Position numbers and translations under genes: made by a program
Notes under the pieces: generated by a model
What the model saw: the letters and a program-made list of their open reading frames with translations, nothing else
Databases searched by the model: none
Told to the model about the DNA's origin: nothing
Part shown: in pieces, positions 31,864-39,945 of the stretch
How the letters are laid out: the number at the start of each line of letters is the position of its first letter
Numbering within the stretch: position 1 is the stretch's first letter
Assembly (NCBI RefSeq): GCF_030622045.1
Contig: NZ_CP130886.1
Span: 4,291,557 to 4,355,556, forward strand
Reading direction: 5' to 3'
Source of the DNA: Planctellipticum variicoloris
GTDB lineage: Bacteria; Planctomycetota; Planctomycetia; Planctomycetales; Planctomycetaceae
DNA length: 64,000 nucleotides

Positions 31864-32873
31864 CCCTTCCCTGGCACCAGCACCGCCGCGCCGGTCAACC
31901 GGCCCTCGCGCAGCCGCGTCAGCGCTTCATTCGCAGCCGCCAACGAAAACAACTCCACCGAGCAGCGGACCGGGACGTCCGGAGCTAACTTCAGAAACTC
32001 GCTGCCGTCACGATGCGTCAGGTTGGCCACCGACCGAATCACCCGCTCGCCCCACAACCAGGCGTACGGGAAGCTCGGAATGTCGCTCATGTGAATCCCG
32101 CCGCAGACGACGACGCCCCCCTTGCGAACCGCCTGCAGGGCCTGCGGCACCAGCGCTCCCACGGGAGCAAACAGAATGGCGGCATCCAGCTCGACCGGCG
32201 GGCGCTCGTCGGAACCGCCAGCCCAGACCGCCCCGCACTCGCGCGCAAAATCCTGGGCGGCCGCATCCCCCGCCCGCGTGAAGGCGAAGACCTCCCGTCC
32301 CTGGTGGCGCGCCACCTGCGCGACAAGATGCGCCGCGGCGCCGAAGCCGTAGATCCCCAGCCGCCGGCCCTCGCCGGCCATCCGCAGCGAACGATATCCG
32401 ATCAGCCCCGCACACAGCAGCGGCGCCGCTTCGACATCGCTGTAGGCCTCAGGAATCGGAAAACACGAACTGGCCCGCGCCGTCGTATACTCGGCGTAAC
32501 CGCCATCCCGGTCGTATCCGGTGAAGCGCGCTCCATCGCACAGATTCTCATCCCCCCGGCGGCACGCCTCGCAGACTCCGCACGTCTCCGCCAGCCACGG
32601 GACGCCGACGCGGTCGCCCCACTGGAACTCGGTGACTCCCGCTCCAATCCCGGCGACTTCGCCGACGATCTCATGGCCCGGAATCAACGGGAGCTTTGGC
32701 TGAGTCAGCTCGCCGTCGACAATATGCAGATCCGTCCGGCACACGCCGCACGCTCGCACCCGCAGCAGCAATTCTCCCGGCAAAGCGACAGGTCGGAGAA
32801 CCTCCCGTTCAACGAGTGGCTCGCCGACCTGCACCAGAACCATCGCCCGCATTCGCGGCGCGGCAGCATCCAT
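31836..32873 (-). CDS. Zinc-dependent alcohol dehydrogenase (MDR superfamily)
   Basis: A 345-residue medium-chain dehydrogenase. The catalytic zinc site includes Cys in VCRTDLHIVDGEL and His-Glu in IPGHEIVGEVAGIG. The structural zinc site shows four Cys in CGVCEACRRGDENLC. The nucleotide-binding Gly motif is LGIYGFGAAAHLVAQVA. It likely oxidises alcohols or reduces aldehydes with NAD(P). Internal ATGs at residues 8 and 11 are alternative starts. The final residues GKGRKRIASRE are encoded by the palindromic repeat downstream. The upstream baeRF-like gene ends 21 bases before the start, so the two are likely co-transcribed. Confidence 0.9.
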   Translation of the reverse strand: MDAAAPRMRAMVLVQVGEPLVEREVLRPVALPGELLLRVRACGVCRTDLHIVDGELTQPKLPLIPGHEIVGEVAGIGAGVTEFQWGDRVGVPWLAETCGVCEACRRGDENLCDGARFTGYDRDGGYAEYTTARASSCFPIPEAYSDVEAAPLLCAGLIGYRSLRMAGEGRRLGIYGFGAAAHLVAQVARHQGREVFAFTRAGDAAAQDFARECGAVWAGGSDERPPVELDAAILFAPVGALVPQALQAVRKGGVVVCGGIHMSDIPSFPYAWLWGERVIRSVANLTHRDGSEFLKLAPDVPVRCSVELFSLAAANEALTRLREGRLTGAAVLVPGKGRKRIASRE

Positions 32874-32894
32874 CCGAATCCCTCCTCCGCCGGA

Positions 32895-33344
32895 TTATTT
32901 TCCGGCGCCGGAGACCACGCTTCGCAGATGCTCCATCAGTTCGTGATCGCTCAGCCCGGATAAGTCCTTGTCGACTTCCCCCGCCACCATCGCCGCCAGC
33001 GGATGCTTCCACGATTTCCGCAATTCGCCGAGGAAGAGGGGCGGAGCGACCACAAACAGCCGTTCGAATCGCCCCTCCTGGCGAGCCCTTTCCAGGTGCT
33101 CCGTCAGCTCGTGCGCGAATCGCTCGGCCGTCAGATGCTTGTGATCGGTGTGCGGCTCCAGCGCCGTCCGTGCTTCGCCGGGCTGTCGCGTGCGTCCGGA
33201 AGCATCGCTTTCCAGATCACTCCGCTTCATGTCCGCTTCCGGATGCACAAACGTGACCAGCGTCGGAAAGACCGTCGCGTCAGGAATCGCATGCAACACT
33301 CGCGCCCGTCCGCGATCCGCCACCAGAATCCAATCGACCGCCAT
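32895..33344 (-). CDS. Host-attachment-like protein (baeRF family 12)
   Basis: The ATG at 33344 has a GAGGTGG ribosome site and gives 149 residues starting MAVDWILVADRGRARV, the typical N-terminus of the 'host attachment protein' / bacterial archaeo-eukaryotic release factor-like family (baeRF). The C-terminal half (FVVAPPLFLGELRKSW and GEVDKDLSGLSDHELMEHL) also fits the family. The name comes from an Agrobacterium protein; the fold resembles the eRF1 middle domain, and ribosome rescue roles have been proposed by others. The middle is polar and variable (about 45-75). It probably forms an operon with the alcohol dehydrogenase gene. The molecular function is not established. Confidence 0.8.
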   Translation of the reverse strand: MAVDWILVADRGRARVLHAIPDATVFPTLVTFVHPEADMKRSDLESDASGRTRQPGEARTALEPHTDHKHLTAERFAHELTEHLERARQEGRFERLFVVAPPLFLGELRKSWKHPLAAMVAGEVDKDLSGLSDHELMEHLRSVVSGAGK

Positions 33345-33775
33345 ATTCCACCTCATTCCTGTACGTTGCCCGGAGAGCTCGCTTTGCGCTACTGCTCCTT
33401 CCACCATACCCGTTCCGTAGCGATCACTCAAAGACATTCCGATATGTCGCGCCAACTCTTCAGGTCCGGCGAGTTCAATCCGTAACCCAGGCCCGCGACA
33501 CCACAGTTCTCTGCGAACGCCTCCCCCTCCACGCCTTTGCGAGAGTCATTCTCTTCCCCGGTACAACCCGCATACTCCCACCGGCGCGATTGGCAAGGCG
33601 CGCGCTCACTCTTTTGGGCATCTTTTGAGGGGTCCCGCCACAGAACCGAGCAGACCGTCGCAAACTCCTTGCGATCGCTCCAGATGCTTGGAAGAGGCCA
33701 TTTCCACTCGGATTCCCGACTTTTCCTGGCCGATCCCTCAAGTTGGACAAGTTCCACGTTGAGGAAAGCACACCC
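33345..33775. other. Divergent intergenic region, no gene seen
   Basis: About 430 bases between the baeRF-like gene and the LysM gene. Frames of 60-110 codons in it lack ribosome sites and have shadow-like composition. No hairpin of note was seen. Confidence 0.4.
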
Positions 33776-34642
33776 ATGCCTCGCGATCAGAAAGTCGGTC
33801 TCGCTCTCGGAGTCCTGCTGGTCGGCGCCGTCGCCGCCCTGTTCTTCCGAAACGAACCCCCGGCCCGCTCGGGAGCCCCGCAGCTCCGCAACGGCGCCTC
33901 ACTCGACGCCGAAATCGCCGAAAAGGATTCCAGCCCCTACCTCCCGGGCGCGGAAGGCGCCGGCAAAGTCACCCGGACCGCCGCCAAGCCGGTCTCCGAC
34001 GGCCCGACTCTGCTCGGTCCCGAAACCGATTCGCCGACGACCGGCGGAGCCCGGCTGGAGTTCTCGGACGAAGATCCGTTCGCCAATGCGGCGCCGCCGG
34101 CGATCGGCCCCTCGGGGCCCGCGCCGGAGCCGATTCAGCTCGAATTCTCCCCGCTGATCGATGGCGCCGGTCGGCCGGCGAATAGTACGCCCCGCAAGGC
34201 CGATGCCGTCGCCAGGACACACGTTGTGCAGAAAGGGGACTCCCTGTCGAGCATCGCCGGGAAGTACCTCGGCAGCCAGAGCCGCTTTCACGAAATCTTC
34301 GAAGCCAATCGGGACCAATTGAAGGACGCCAACGATCTGCGCGTCGGCATGCAACTCGTCATTCCCGACGGCTCCTCAAAATCGATTCCCGCCGCCGCTA
34401 CGCCGCTCGTCCCGACGCCCGACCGGAGTTCCGCCATGGAATCGGAACCCAGACCCGCCCGCCCCGCAGCGCCGGAAAAAGCCGAATCCGCCGAGGAACG
34501 CAAGAAATTCGTCCCCTACAGGCGATCGCCGCTGAACCGGTCCACGTCGATGGTCGATCCCGCAGCCCCTGCCGAACAGTCCGGCCGCCGGCTGTCCCAG
34601 TTGCCGCCTTCGGATGGCGATCTGGTAGTCCCGCGTTATTAA
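33776..34642 (+). CDS. LysM-domain protein with N-terminal membrane anchor
   Basis: The ATG at 33776 follows GAGGAAAG at suitable spacing. The 288-residue protein has one membrane helix (VGLALGVLLVGAVAALFF, about residues 7-24), then a Pro/Ala/Ser-rich linker, then a single LysM domain (about 145-200: HVVQKGDSLSSIAGKYLG, then the Asn-Arg-Asp region and LRVGMQLVIPDG), then another low-complexity tail. LysM binds N-acetylglucosamine-containing glycans such as peptidoglycan, so the protein probably tethers the cytoplasmic membrane to the cell wall or its remnants. There is no catalytic domain. It is monocistronic. Confidence 0.88.
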   Translation: MPRDQKVGLALGVLLVGAVAALFFRNEPPARSGAPQLRNGASLDAEIAEKDSSPYLPGAEGAGKVTRTAAKPVSDGPTLLGPETDSPTTGGARLEFSDEDPFANAAPPAIGPSGPAPEPIQLEFSPLIDGAGRPANSTPRKADAVARTHVVQKGDSLSSIAGKYLGSQSRFHEIFEANRDQLKDANDLRVGMQLVIPDGSSKSIPAAATPLVPTPDRSSAMESEPRPARPAAPEKAESAEERKKFVPYRRSPLNRSTSMVDPAAPAEQSGRRLSQLPPSDGDLVVPRY

Positions 34643-34661
34643 TGCCAAGCGGAACGAATTT

Positions 34662-34688
34662 GGACAGACAGAAATGTCTGTCCCACCC
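34662..34688. repeat. Dispersed palindromic repeat, copy 1 (GACAGACA type)
   Basis: GGACAGACAG-A-AATGTCTGTCC followed by CACCC lies 20 bases after the LysM stop. A near-identical copy is at 60485-60512, and a partial one at about 60537-60555. ACAGACA pairs with TGTCTGT to make a small hairpin. Confidence 0.75.
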
Positions 34689-34775
34689 AACCAAGTAAGT
34701 CGAGTCCGCTCGAACGCTCTGGCCCGGACATTCTTGCCTGTGCTGCGCCCTGAGGCGTCTGCGGGCATTCCGGGC

Positions 34776-35165
34776 CTATCCGCCCGGTTCGATTTCATCC
34801 AGGCAGTTCAGAACGAACTCGTCGACACGTTCGCTCTCGTCGACGCCGCGCGGCGTCCGTCCGAGCTGCAGCAGCAGATGCTCGGCCAGCTCGTACGGGC
34901 ACTTCTTCTCCCAGCGGTCCATCAGCAGTCGGAAGTCGGCAGATCGCATCGCGTCGGGAAACGAGTCGTACTCGACGAGCTGGTGTCCGGGGCTGCTGGC
35001 CACGATGAGCTGCCGGCAGCGTTCCGCAGCGGCGAGGACGCCGGCCCGGCATGCGGCGGCGCCGGCCAGCAGCAGAAAGCGATCCCTCGCCGGGCGCTGC
35101 CCCTTCTCGTGAGAAACGAGCGCGAGCTGGACGTACGCAGAGAGAGCCTGTTCCTGATCGATCAT
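34776..35165 (-). CDS. Conserved-looking small alpha-helical protein, unknown function
   Basis: From ATG 35165 (AGGA five bases upstream) the protein has 129 residues. It looks cytosolic and mostly helical, with Ala/Leu-rich segments (RFLLLAGAAACRAGVLAAAERCRQLIV) and an acidic C-terminus (ERVDEFVLNCLDEIEPGG). I do not recognise the family. It begins 35 bases after the MBL hydrolase stop, so the two probably share a transcript. The frame is longer upstream, but that part overlaps the end of the hydrolase gene. Confidence 0.65.
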   Translation of the reverse strand: MIDQEQALSAYVQLALVSHEKGQRPARDRFLLLAGAAACRAGVLAAAERCRQLIVASSPGHQLVEYDSFPDAMRSADFRLLMDRWEKKCPYELAEHLLLQLGRTPRGVDESERVDEFVLNCLDEIEPGG

Positions 35166-35199
35166 GGAATCCTGATCGTCCCCGCCACGGCAAAATCCG

Positions 35200-35979
35200 T
35201 CAATACTCAATTCGAAGCCCGTCGTACGCCAGTTCCACTCCCTCCGGCAGCCGGGCGTTGGTGATTTCGTAGTCCAGATGATGCGACACGTGCGTCAGAT
35301 ACGTCCGCCGCGGTCGCACCCGTTCGACAACGGCCAGCGCCTGCGGAATGCCAAAGTGGGTGGCGTGCGGCTTTTCCCGCAGCGCATCGACAATCAGCAC
35401 ATCCAGCCCTTCCAGCAACGGATAGGTTTCTTCCGGGATTTCGCTGACGTCGGTGCAGAACGCGACGTTCCCGAACCGGAATCCCAGCACCGGCAGCGTC
35501 CCGTGCAGCAGCCGAAGCGGTTGAATCGTCAGTCCCAGCAGCTCGAACGGCTCCAGGCCGATCCGCCGCAACTCCAGCTTCGGCAGCGCCCCCATGTGCA
35601 GCTCCGGGTTGGGGGGCAAGAATGCGTATGAGAACGCCGCCCGGATCTGCCGTTCGACGATTTCCTCGCAGTACAACGGCACGGCGTGCGTCATCCGATA
35701 TCCGAACAGCCGCAGATCATCGAGTCCGAAAATATGGTCGGCGTGGCTATGGGTGAAAATGGCGGCGTGCACCATTTCCACCTTTTCCCGCAGCAACTGA
35801 ATTCGCAACTCGGGAGAGGTGTCGATCAGGAATGTTCCTTCCGGCGCCCGCACGGCCACGCCGCTCCGCGTTCGCTGATTCCGCGGATGCCCGGAGAGGC
35901 AGATCGGACAATGGCACCCGATAATCGGCACGCCGTGGCTGGTGCCCGTGCCGAGCAGAATCATTTCCCGAGCGTTCAC
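35200..35979 (-). CDS. MBL-fold metallohydrolase, PhnP-like
   Basis: The 259 residues have the beta-lactamase fold motif THSHADHIFGLDD (about 78-90) and the downstream ligands FCTDVSEI and LTHVSHHLDYE. The N-terminus LLGTGTSHGVPIIGCHCPIC matches PhnP-like phosphodiesterases, including the Cys-x-Cys-x-x-Cys cluster thought to bind an extra structural zinc. PhnP hydrolyses cyclic ribose phosphates; whether this one does is inferred only from similarity, as no phn genes are present. Two nearby starts are possible (residues 1 and 6). It precedes the small unknown gene on the same strand. Confidence 0.87.
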   Translation of the reverse strand: MNAREMILLGTGTSHGVPIIGCHCPICLSGHPRNQRTRSGVAVRAPEGTFLIDTSPELRIQLLREKVEMVHAAIFTHSHADHIFGLDDLRLFGYRMTHAVPLYCEEIVERQIRAAFSYAFLPPNPELHMGALPKLELRRIGLEPFELLGLTIQPLRLLHGTLPVLGFRFGNVAFCTDVSEIPEETYPLLEGLDVLIVDALREKPHATHFGIPQALAVVERVRPRRTYLTHVSHHLDYEITNARLPEGVELAYDGLRIEY

Positions 35980-36353
35980 GCCAGTTCCTCATTCCACACC
36001 AGATGGCGAACGCGATCCAGTACGCCCTTTTCGCCAGCTCCAGTATGGCCAGAACAGGCCGGCCGACTAAAGGGTGGCCGCTCCGCGGGAGCACTCGTCG
36101 GGGAGGAACGCAGGCTCAGCGGAGGACGGGTGGCTGGGGTCGGGCGTCTGCGACCGCCCCCAGTGAATGTAGACTGGCTTCAATCCTGGGGGCTTGAAGA
36201 CTCGACCCCCGTCACCCGTCGGCAACTCATTTCTCCGAACACAAAACGGGCGTGTTCCTCAGGAGCCGCAAGAGTCCGGCTCGAAGGTCGCGCCAACTCT
36301 TTGGACCCCACAACGCCTGAACGCAAGATTCCCGACCGGTCGGAGAATGAGCG
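35980..36353. other. Divergent intergenic region upstream of the small ORF
   Basis: About 370 bases without a supported gene. It contains a GC-rich stretch (36060-36130) and a GACTCGACCCCC sequence related to the GACTCGAC part of the repeat at 58998. Presumed promoters of the MBL hydrolase and the small downstream ORF lie here but could not be pinpointed. Confidence 0.35.
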
Positions 36354-36503
36354 ATGTTCTGCTGCGAGAACCAGTACTTCTACGAGGTTGCGCTGCGGCA
36401 AGCCGCCGTTCAACGGGGTCTTGGCGCAATCCCGTCGCAACCGTCCCAATTAATTCTTGCAGAAACCGTAGTCGCAGCGATAATGCTCGCTACGCATGAC
36501 TGA
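36354..36503 (+). CDS. Possible 49-residue small protein
   Basis: A short frame starts at ATG 36354 behind CGGAGAATGAGCG and encodes 49 residues. The composition is protein-like rather than shadow-like: a Cys pair and aromatic cluster near the N-terminus (MFCCENQYFYEVALRQAAV) and a hydrophobic C-terminal helix (LILAETVVAAIMLATHD). It stands alone in a ~800-base region otherwise empty of genes and is followed by a terminator-like structured element. No family is recognised. It may be a small regulatory or metal-binding protein; a chance frame cannot be excluded. Confidence 0.42.
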   Translation: MFCCENQYFYEVALRQAAVQRGLGAIPSQPSQLILAETVVAAIMLATHD

Positions 36504-36606
36504 CGACATTGAAGAACGGCACGTCGATCCCCGTTCGTTCTGAACGGATCAACGCAGTTCTCCCGTATTCCCGCAGTTGCTGACGTTTCCGCATCCCTGA
36601 GCACAG

Positions 36607-36688
36607 AGCCGGCTGGAGGTGTAGCCGAGAACAGTCTTCGGACTGCGATCGGGCGAGCGCCTATGCTTCCAGCCGGCCTGTTTTATTT
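36607..36688 (+). ncRNA. Structured RNA-like element or complex terminator upstream of hemD
   Basis: GCCGGCTGGA (36608-36617) pairs perfectly with TCCAGCCGGC (36668-36677) and is followed by CTGTTTTATTT. Inside the long loop are CCGA with TCGG (36625-36628 with 36649-36652), a CAGTC-TTCG-GACTG tetraloop hairpin (36632-36645) and GGCG-AG-CGCC (36652-36661). The stem plus T-run behaves like an intrinsic terminator, but the 50-base structured interior is unusual. It sits 111 bases before hemD and about 100 bases after the small ORF. It matches no riboswitch or ribozyme consensus that I know. Confidence 0.5.
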
Positions 36689-36798
36689 CATTGGCGGACG
36701 GCTGTCAGACATCAGCGTGCTCCTGTTCTCAGGCCAGCAGCGTTAGACTGGAATTCGTGCCCGTCGGGCTTTGAAAATTCCACGTCGATCACAGGCTG

Positions 36799-37623
36799 AT
36801 GCTCATGCTTCGCGTCTGCAGTTTCGAAAGCCGCCGCGGCCCCGAGATGCAGTCGCTGATCGTGCGGCTCGGTGGCCACGCCACAATCGCCCCGTCGCTG
36901 CGCGAGATCCCGCTTGACCAGAATCCCGCAGCTCTCGACTTCGCCGAACTCTTGTTCTCGGGCGGGATCGACGTCGTCGTGTTCCTGACAGGCGTGGGTG
37001 CACGAGCCTTGCTGGACGTCGTCGAACTCAAGTTTCCGCGCGAGCAGTTTCTCGCCGCCCTGCAGAACTGCATCACCGTCGTCCGCGGACCAAAGCCCGC
37101 GACCATTTTGCGGGAATGGGGAGTTCGCATCGATCACCGCGTCCCGGAGCCCAACACGTGGCGAGAACTGCTGCAGACGCTGGACGCCCACGTCCCCCTG
37201 GACAACCGCCGCGTCGCCGTTCAGGAATACGGCCAGCCCAACGCTCAGCTCTATTCCGCCCTCGAGGAGCGGCGGGCGATCGTGACTCCCGTGCCAGTCT
37301 ATCGCTGGGAGCTTCCGGCCGACATCGCCCCCTTGCAGTCGGCCATTCGCGCGTCGATCGGGGGAGAATTCGACGTCCTGATGTTCACCAGCGCTCAACA
37401 GGTCCGGCATGTGCTTCAAGTCGCCGCGGACCTGGGGGTTCTGACGGAGTGGCGGACGGCGGCCTCCCGGATGGTCCTGGCCTCAATTGGCCCGACCTGC
37501 ACCGAAACACTCGCCGAGGAAGGGCTTCCGGCCGACTTTGAGCCGACCCACCCCAAAATGGGCAGCCTCGTCAAAGAGGCGCTCGAAGCCGCCCCCGCGA
37601 TCCTTGCGGCAAAACGGGCTTAG
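36799..37623 (+). CDS. hemD: Uroporphyrinogen-III synthase
   Basis: HemD cyclises hydroxymethylbilane with inversion of ring D to give uroporphyrinogen III, the substrate of HemE. The 274 residues have the two-domain, low-similarity HemD fold. Recognisable blocks are VVVFLTGVGARALLD (end of the first half), RVAVQEYGQPNAQLYSALEERRAIVTPVPVYRW, the FDVLMFTSAQQVRHVL segment and VLASIGPTCTETLAEEGLPADFEP near the C-terminus with the conserved Gly-Pro-Thr. The start is preceded only by a weak ribosome site; a second ATG three codons in (MLRVC) is possible. It is separated from hemE/hemG by about 8 kb. Confidence 0.9.
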   Translation: MLMLRVCSFESRRGPEMQSLIVRLGGHATIAPSLREIPLDQNPAALDFAELLFSGGIDVVVFLTGVGARALLDVVELKFPREQFLAALQNCITVVRGPKPATILREWGVRIDHRVPEPNTWRELLQTLDAHVPLDNRRVAVQEYGQPNAQLYSALEERRAIVTPVPVYRWELPADIAPLQSAIRASIGGEFDVLMFTSAQQVRHVLQVAADLGVLTEWRTAASRMVLASIGPTCTETLAEEGLPADFEPTHPKMGSLVKEALEAAPAILAAKRA

Positions 37624-37782
37624 CGCTCTGCTCACACGCGAAAACTGTCACACGTGAAAACTGGAAGTCTCGTTTGTCCTCGACTTCCTCCCCCCAAAGG
37701 CGGATCGAAGTCGAGGCCCCCCCGGCCCAGTTGTCCGGCGACCGCGCGAGATCGTCGCCGGGCGGGAAACGATTCCGTCGGC

Positions 37783-37838
37783 GGACGAGGACGTCCACCG
37801 TACGTAGGGCGACTTCCGTAGGATGGACGTCCTCGTCC
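37783..37838. repeat. 15-bp inverted repeat (GGACGAGGACGTCCA)
   Basis: 37783-37797 and 37824-37838 are perfect inverted repeats with a 26-base loop holding CGTACGTAGGG and CCGTAGGA. It lies in the 333-base gap between convergent hemD and the ExeA-like gene, which also shows an iterated CACACGCGAAAACTG / CACACGTGAAAACTG pair (37632-37665). It is a candidate bidirectional terminator or repeat-family member. Confidence 0.8.
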
Positions 37839-37956
37839 GTCCGTGACTTTTGTCCGGCTGTCCCTGCACGCGGCGGAGATCGTCGCTCGACCGCCGCCTG
37901 CTCACTGACCGGCTGCGACGCCGAAGCGACGAGAGCCGGGTGGTGAATCATGCGGG

Positions 37957-39537
37957 CTACTGCTCCTCGAATTGCTTCCGCCGGAGCCGGCTGAACAGAT
38001 TCCGATAGGGCCGCTCGACTTCCCCGCTCCCCGGCAGCGCACCGTCCGACATCGGCAGGGGTTCGTCGGTCTCAATCGAAAAGAACTGCGGCGTCAAGTG
38101 CTCGGAATCCTCGTCGTCGTCGTCATCGAGCCCCCGGTCCAGACGCACCGCACGCTGATCGAGCGTCCGTTGCATATCCTGATAGAGACCCAGAACCTCG
38201 GAGCCCAACTGGTGCTCCAGACTGCCGACGCCGGGCGAGCCCAGGGACGCGCGCTCTGTCTCGTCCTGCAGCAGGCTGTCAAGCTCCGCAACCGAGTCCC
38301 CGGGTTCGTGGAATTCCGACCGAACTTCCTCCAATTCCGCGGTGTCCTCCAGCTCCACCGGAGCCGGAAACAGTTCCTCCGGGTTCAGCCCGGCATCGAG
38401 CGCCGCGTAACGGTCGACAACCCGTTCCTCCCCGTACAATTCCTCGGCAGCCGCGAATGGCGGTTCCTGCCCCGTCGCAGAGGTCTCCCATGCTGCAGGC
38501 ACGGCTCCGGTTTCGCTGATTTCAGCTTCCGACACGTCGCGATTCTGGCTCTCCGACAAGGCGGCCGCGGATTCGTCGGCGATCCCGACTCCGAATTCAA
38601 CCGCCGACATGCCGTTGGAACCGGACTCGGCCGACGCGAACTCTCCCGAAGACTCCCAATCTTCGTTGACGGCGGCGCCCGGCGCTTCGCGGTGGCGCAT
38701 CGAGACATTCCACTGCAACGGCAATTGCTGCAGATCCTCCAGCGCCTCGCGGACCGTCTCGACCGGCACCGGCTTCTGTTCGAGCACATACGACAGCAGC
38801 AACGTGTGATCGCAAAGCTGATTCAGACACCGCGGCGAACCATCGGCCGCTTCGACCATCAGTTCGAGCGCTTCGACGGACAGAATCTCGTCGGTCCGTC
38901 CCCCGCCCCAGGTGATTCGGTGATCGATATACTCGCGCGACTCGGCCCGCGTCAGCAGCTCCAGGTGGACATGCGCCCGGACGCGCTGATTCAGCGCCCG
39001 CATCGATGGAGCGGCCAGCGTCTCGTCCAGCTCCGGTTGTCCGCACAACACCAGCCGAACCAGCGGCGACCCGTTTTCCGACTGATCCGTCAGGATCCGC
39101 AGCTCCTCAAGGAGCGATTCACTCAGGACGTGCGCCTCGTCGCAGATGATCACCAGCGATCGCCCCTGCCGGGACAAGCCCTTCAGAACCGGTGCGAGCT
39201 CCAGCCGCAACTCCTGATTCGAAGGCCGCTGATAGGGTTTGTCCAAAGTGCAGAGGATGGTCTGCAGCAGCGCTTTCCGGCTGTCGAAGTTCCCGTGATG
39301 CACGAAGACCGGGACCAGCTCCGGTCCCAGCTCGCTCAACAGCTTCTGGCACAGCAACGTCTTTCCGGCCCCGGCCGGTGCCGTCACAACCGCAATCCCC
39401 AGCCCCTGCTCCACGCAGACGACCAGCTCATCCAGGATCCCCTGAATCGCCGGCAGCGAGAGAAAGCATGAGGCATCCGGAGTCGCCCCGAAGGGACGGC
39501 GGTGCAGACCGAAGAACGCTTCATACATGACCAACAT
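37957..39537 (-). CDS. ExeA/GspA-like AAA ATPase with a long acidic C-terminal tail
   Basis: The start is set at 39537 because family members begin MYEAFFGL (here MLVMYEAFFGLHRRPF); the 119 codons upstream are not conserved-looking. Of 526 residues, the first ~270 form the ATPase: Walker A APAGAGKT, Walker B SLVIICDEAHVLS, sensor LVLCGQPELDETL, and the C-terminal helical region QLCDHTLLLSYVLE. The remaining ~250 residues are acidic and low-complexity (Glu/Ala/Ser rich, with LDRGLDDDDDEDSE) and end in a basic stretch (NLFSRLRRKQ). ExeA helps assemble the type II secretin, but solitary ExeA-like ATPases are frequent in planctomycetes; no gsp genes are near. Confidence 0.85.
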   Translation of the reverse strand: MLVMYEAFFGLHRRPFGATPDASCFLSLPAIQGILDELVVCVEQGLGIAVVTAPAGAGKTLLCQKLLSELGPELVPVFVHHGNFDSRKALLQTILCTLDKPYQRPSNQELRLELAPVLKGLSRQGRSLVIICDEAHVLSESLLEELRILTDQSENGSPLVRLVLCGQPELDETLAAPSMRALNQRVRAHVHLELLTRAESREYIDHRITWGGGRTDEILSVEALELMVEAADGSPRCLNQLCDHTLLLSYVLEQKPVPVETVREALEDLQQLPLQWNVSMRHREAPGAAVNEDWESSGEFASAESGSNGMSAVEFGVGIADESAAALSESQNRDVSEAEISETGAVPAAWETSATGQEPPFAAAEELYGEERVVDRYAALDAGLNPEELFPAPVELEDTAELEEVRSEFHEPGDSVAELDSLLQDETERASLGSPGVGSLEHQLGSEVLGLYQDMQRTLDQRAVRLDRGLDDDDDEDSEHLTPQFFSIETDEPLPMSDGALPGSGEVERPYRNLFSRLRRKQFEEQ

Positions 39538-39945
39538 CCCTGTCCGCCGCTGCAACGAGACAAACCGATCCCGCCATTGCGAAACCGATCGTCTGCGTCT
39601 GCAGCCTGTGATCCGCGGGCGCCGCGCCGCCAGTCCCTGGTCGGCGCCACACCCAGTCTCTGAAACATCACATCGTGCTGCAGTCGTCCGCGACTTGAGC
39701 ACGACCGTTACACCCCGCAAACCCCGGAGAGATCCACTTCGCATTCGACAAATTGACCGTTCCGGCAGGCTGGAGAAACTTTGACGAACAGACGGATCGG
39801 TCAACCCGCAGTTCCCCCCCTCCCGCAGCAAAACCCGCCGTTCCATCCAGCCGGACGCCAGAAGTTTTGCGGCGGGAGGGCGGCGAAGGTACAATCACTA
39901 CGGTTTCTGTCCGGCGGAACTTGCCGCCGACCCCTGGAAGACGAG
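39538..39945. other. Divergent intergenic region before phoH
   Basis: About 410 bases between the ExeA-like gene and phoH. Both reading frames that cross it are extensions of the flanking genes without family similarity. No repeats of the palindromic families or terminators are present, as expected for a double promoter region. Confidence 0.4.

Noticed and set aside
35686-36453. 255-codon plus-strand frame overlapping the MBL hydrolase
   Set aside because: Its first part is antisense to a well-supported gene and the rest has no protein-like features; only the small frame at 36354 was kept.
36000-36800. tRNA gene in the gap before hemD
   Set aside because: No sequence with the GGTTCGAxxCC T-arm and a matching acceptor stem was found; the helices at 36607 do not form a cloverleaf.
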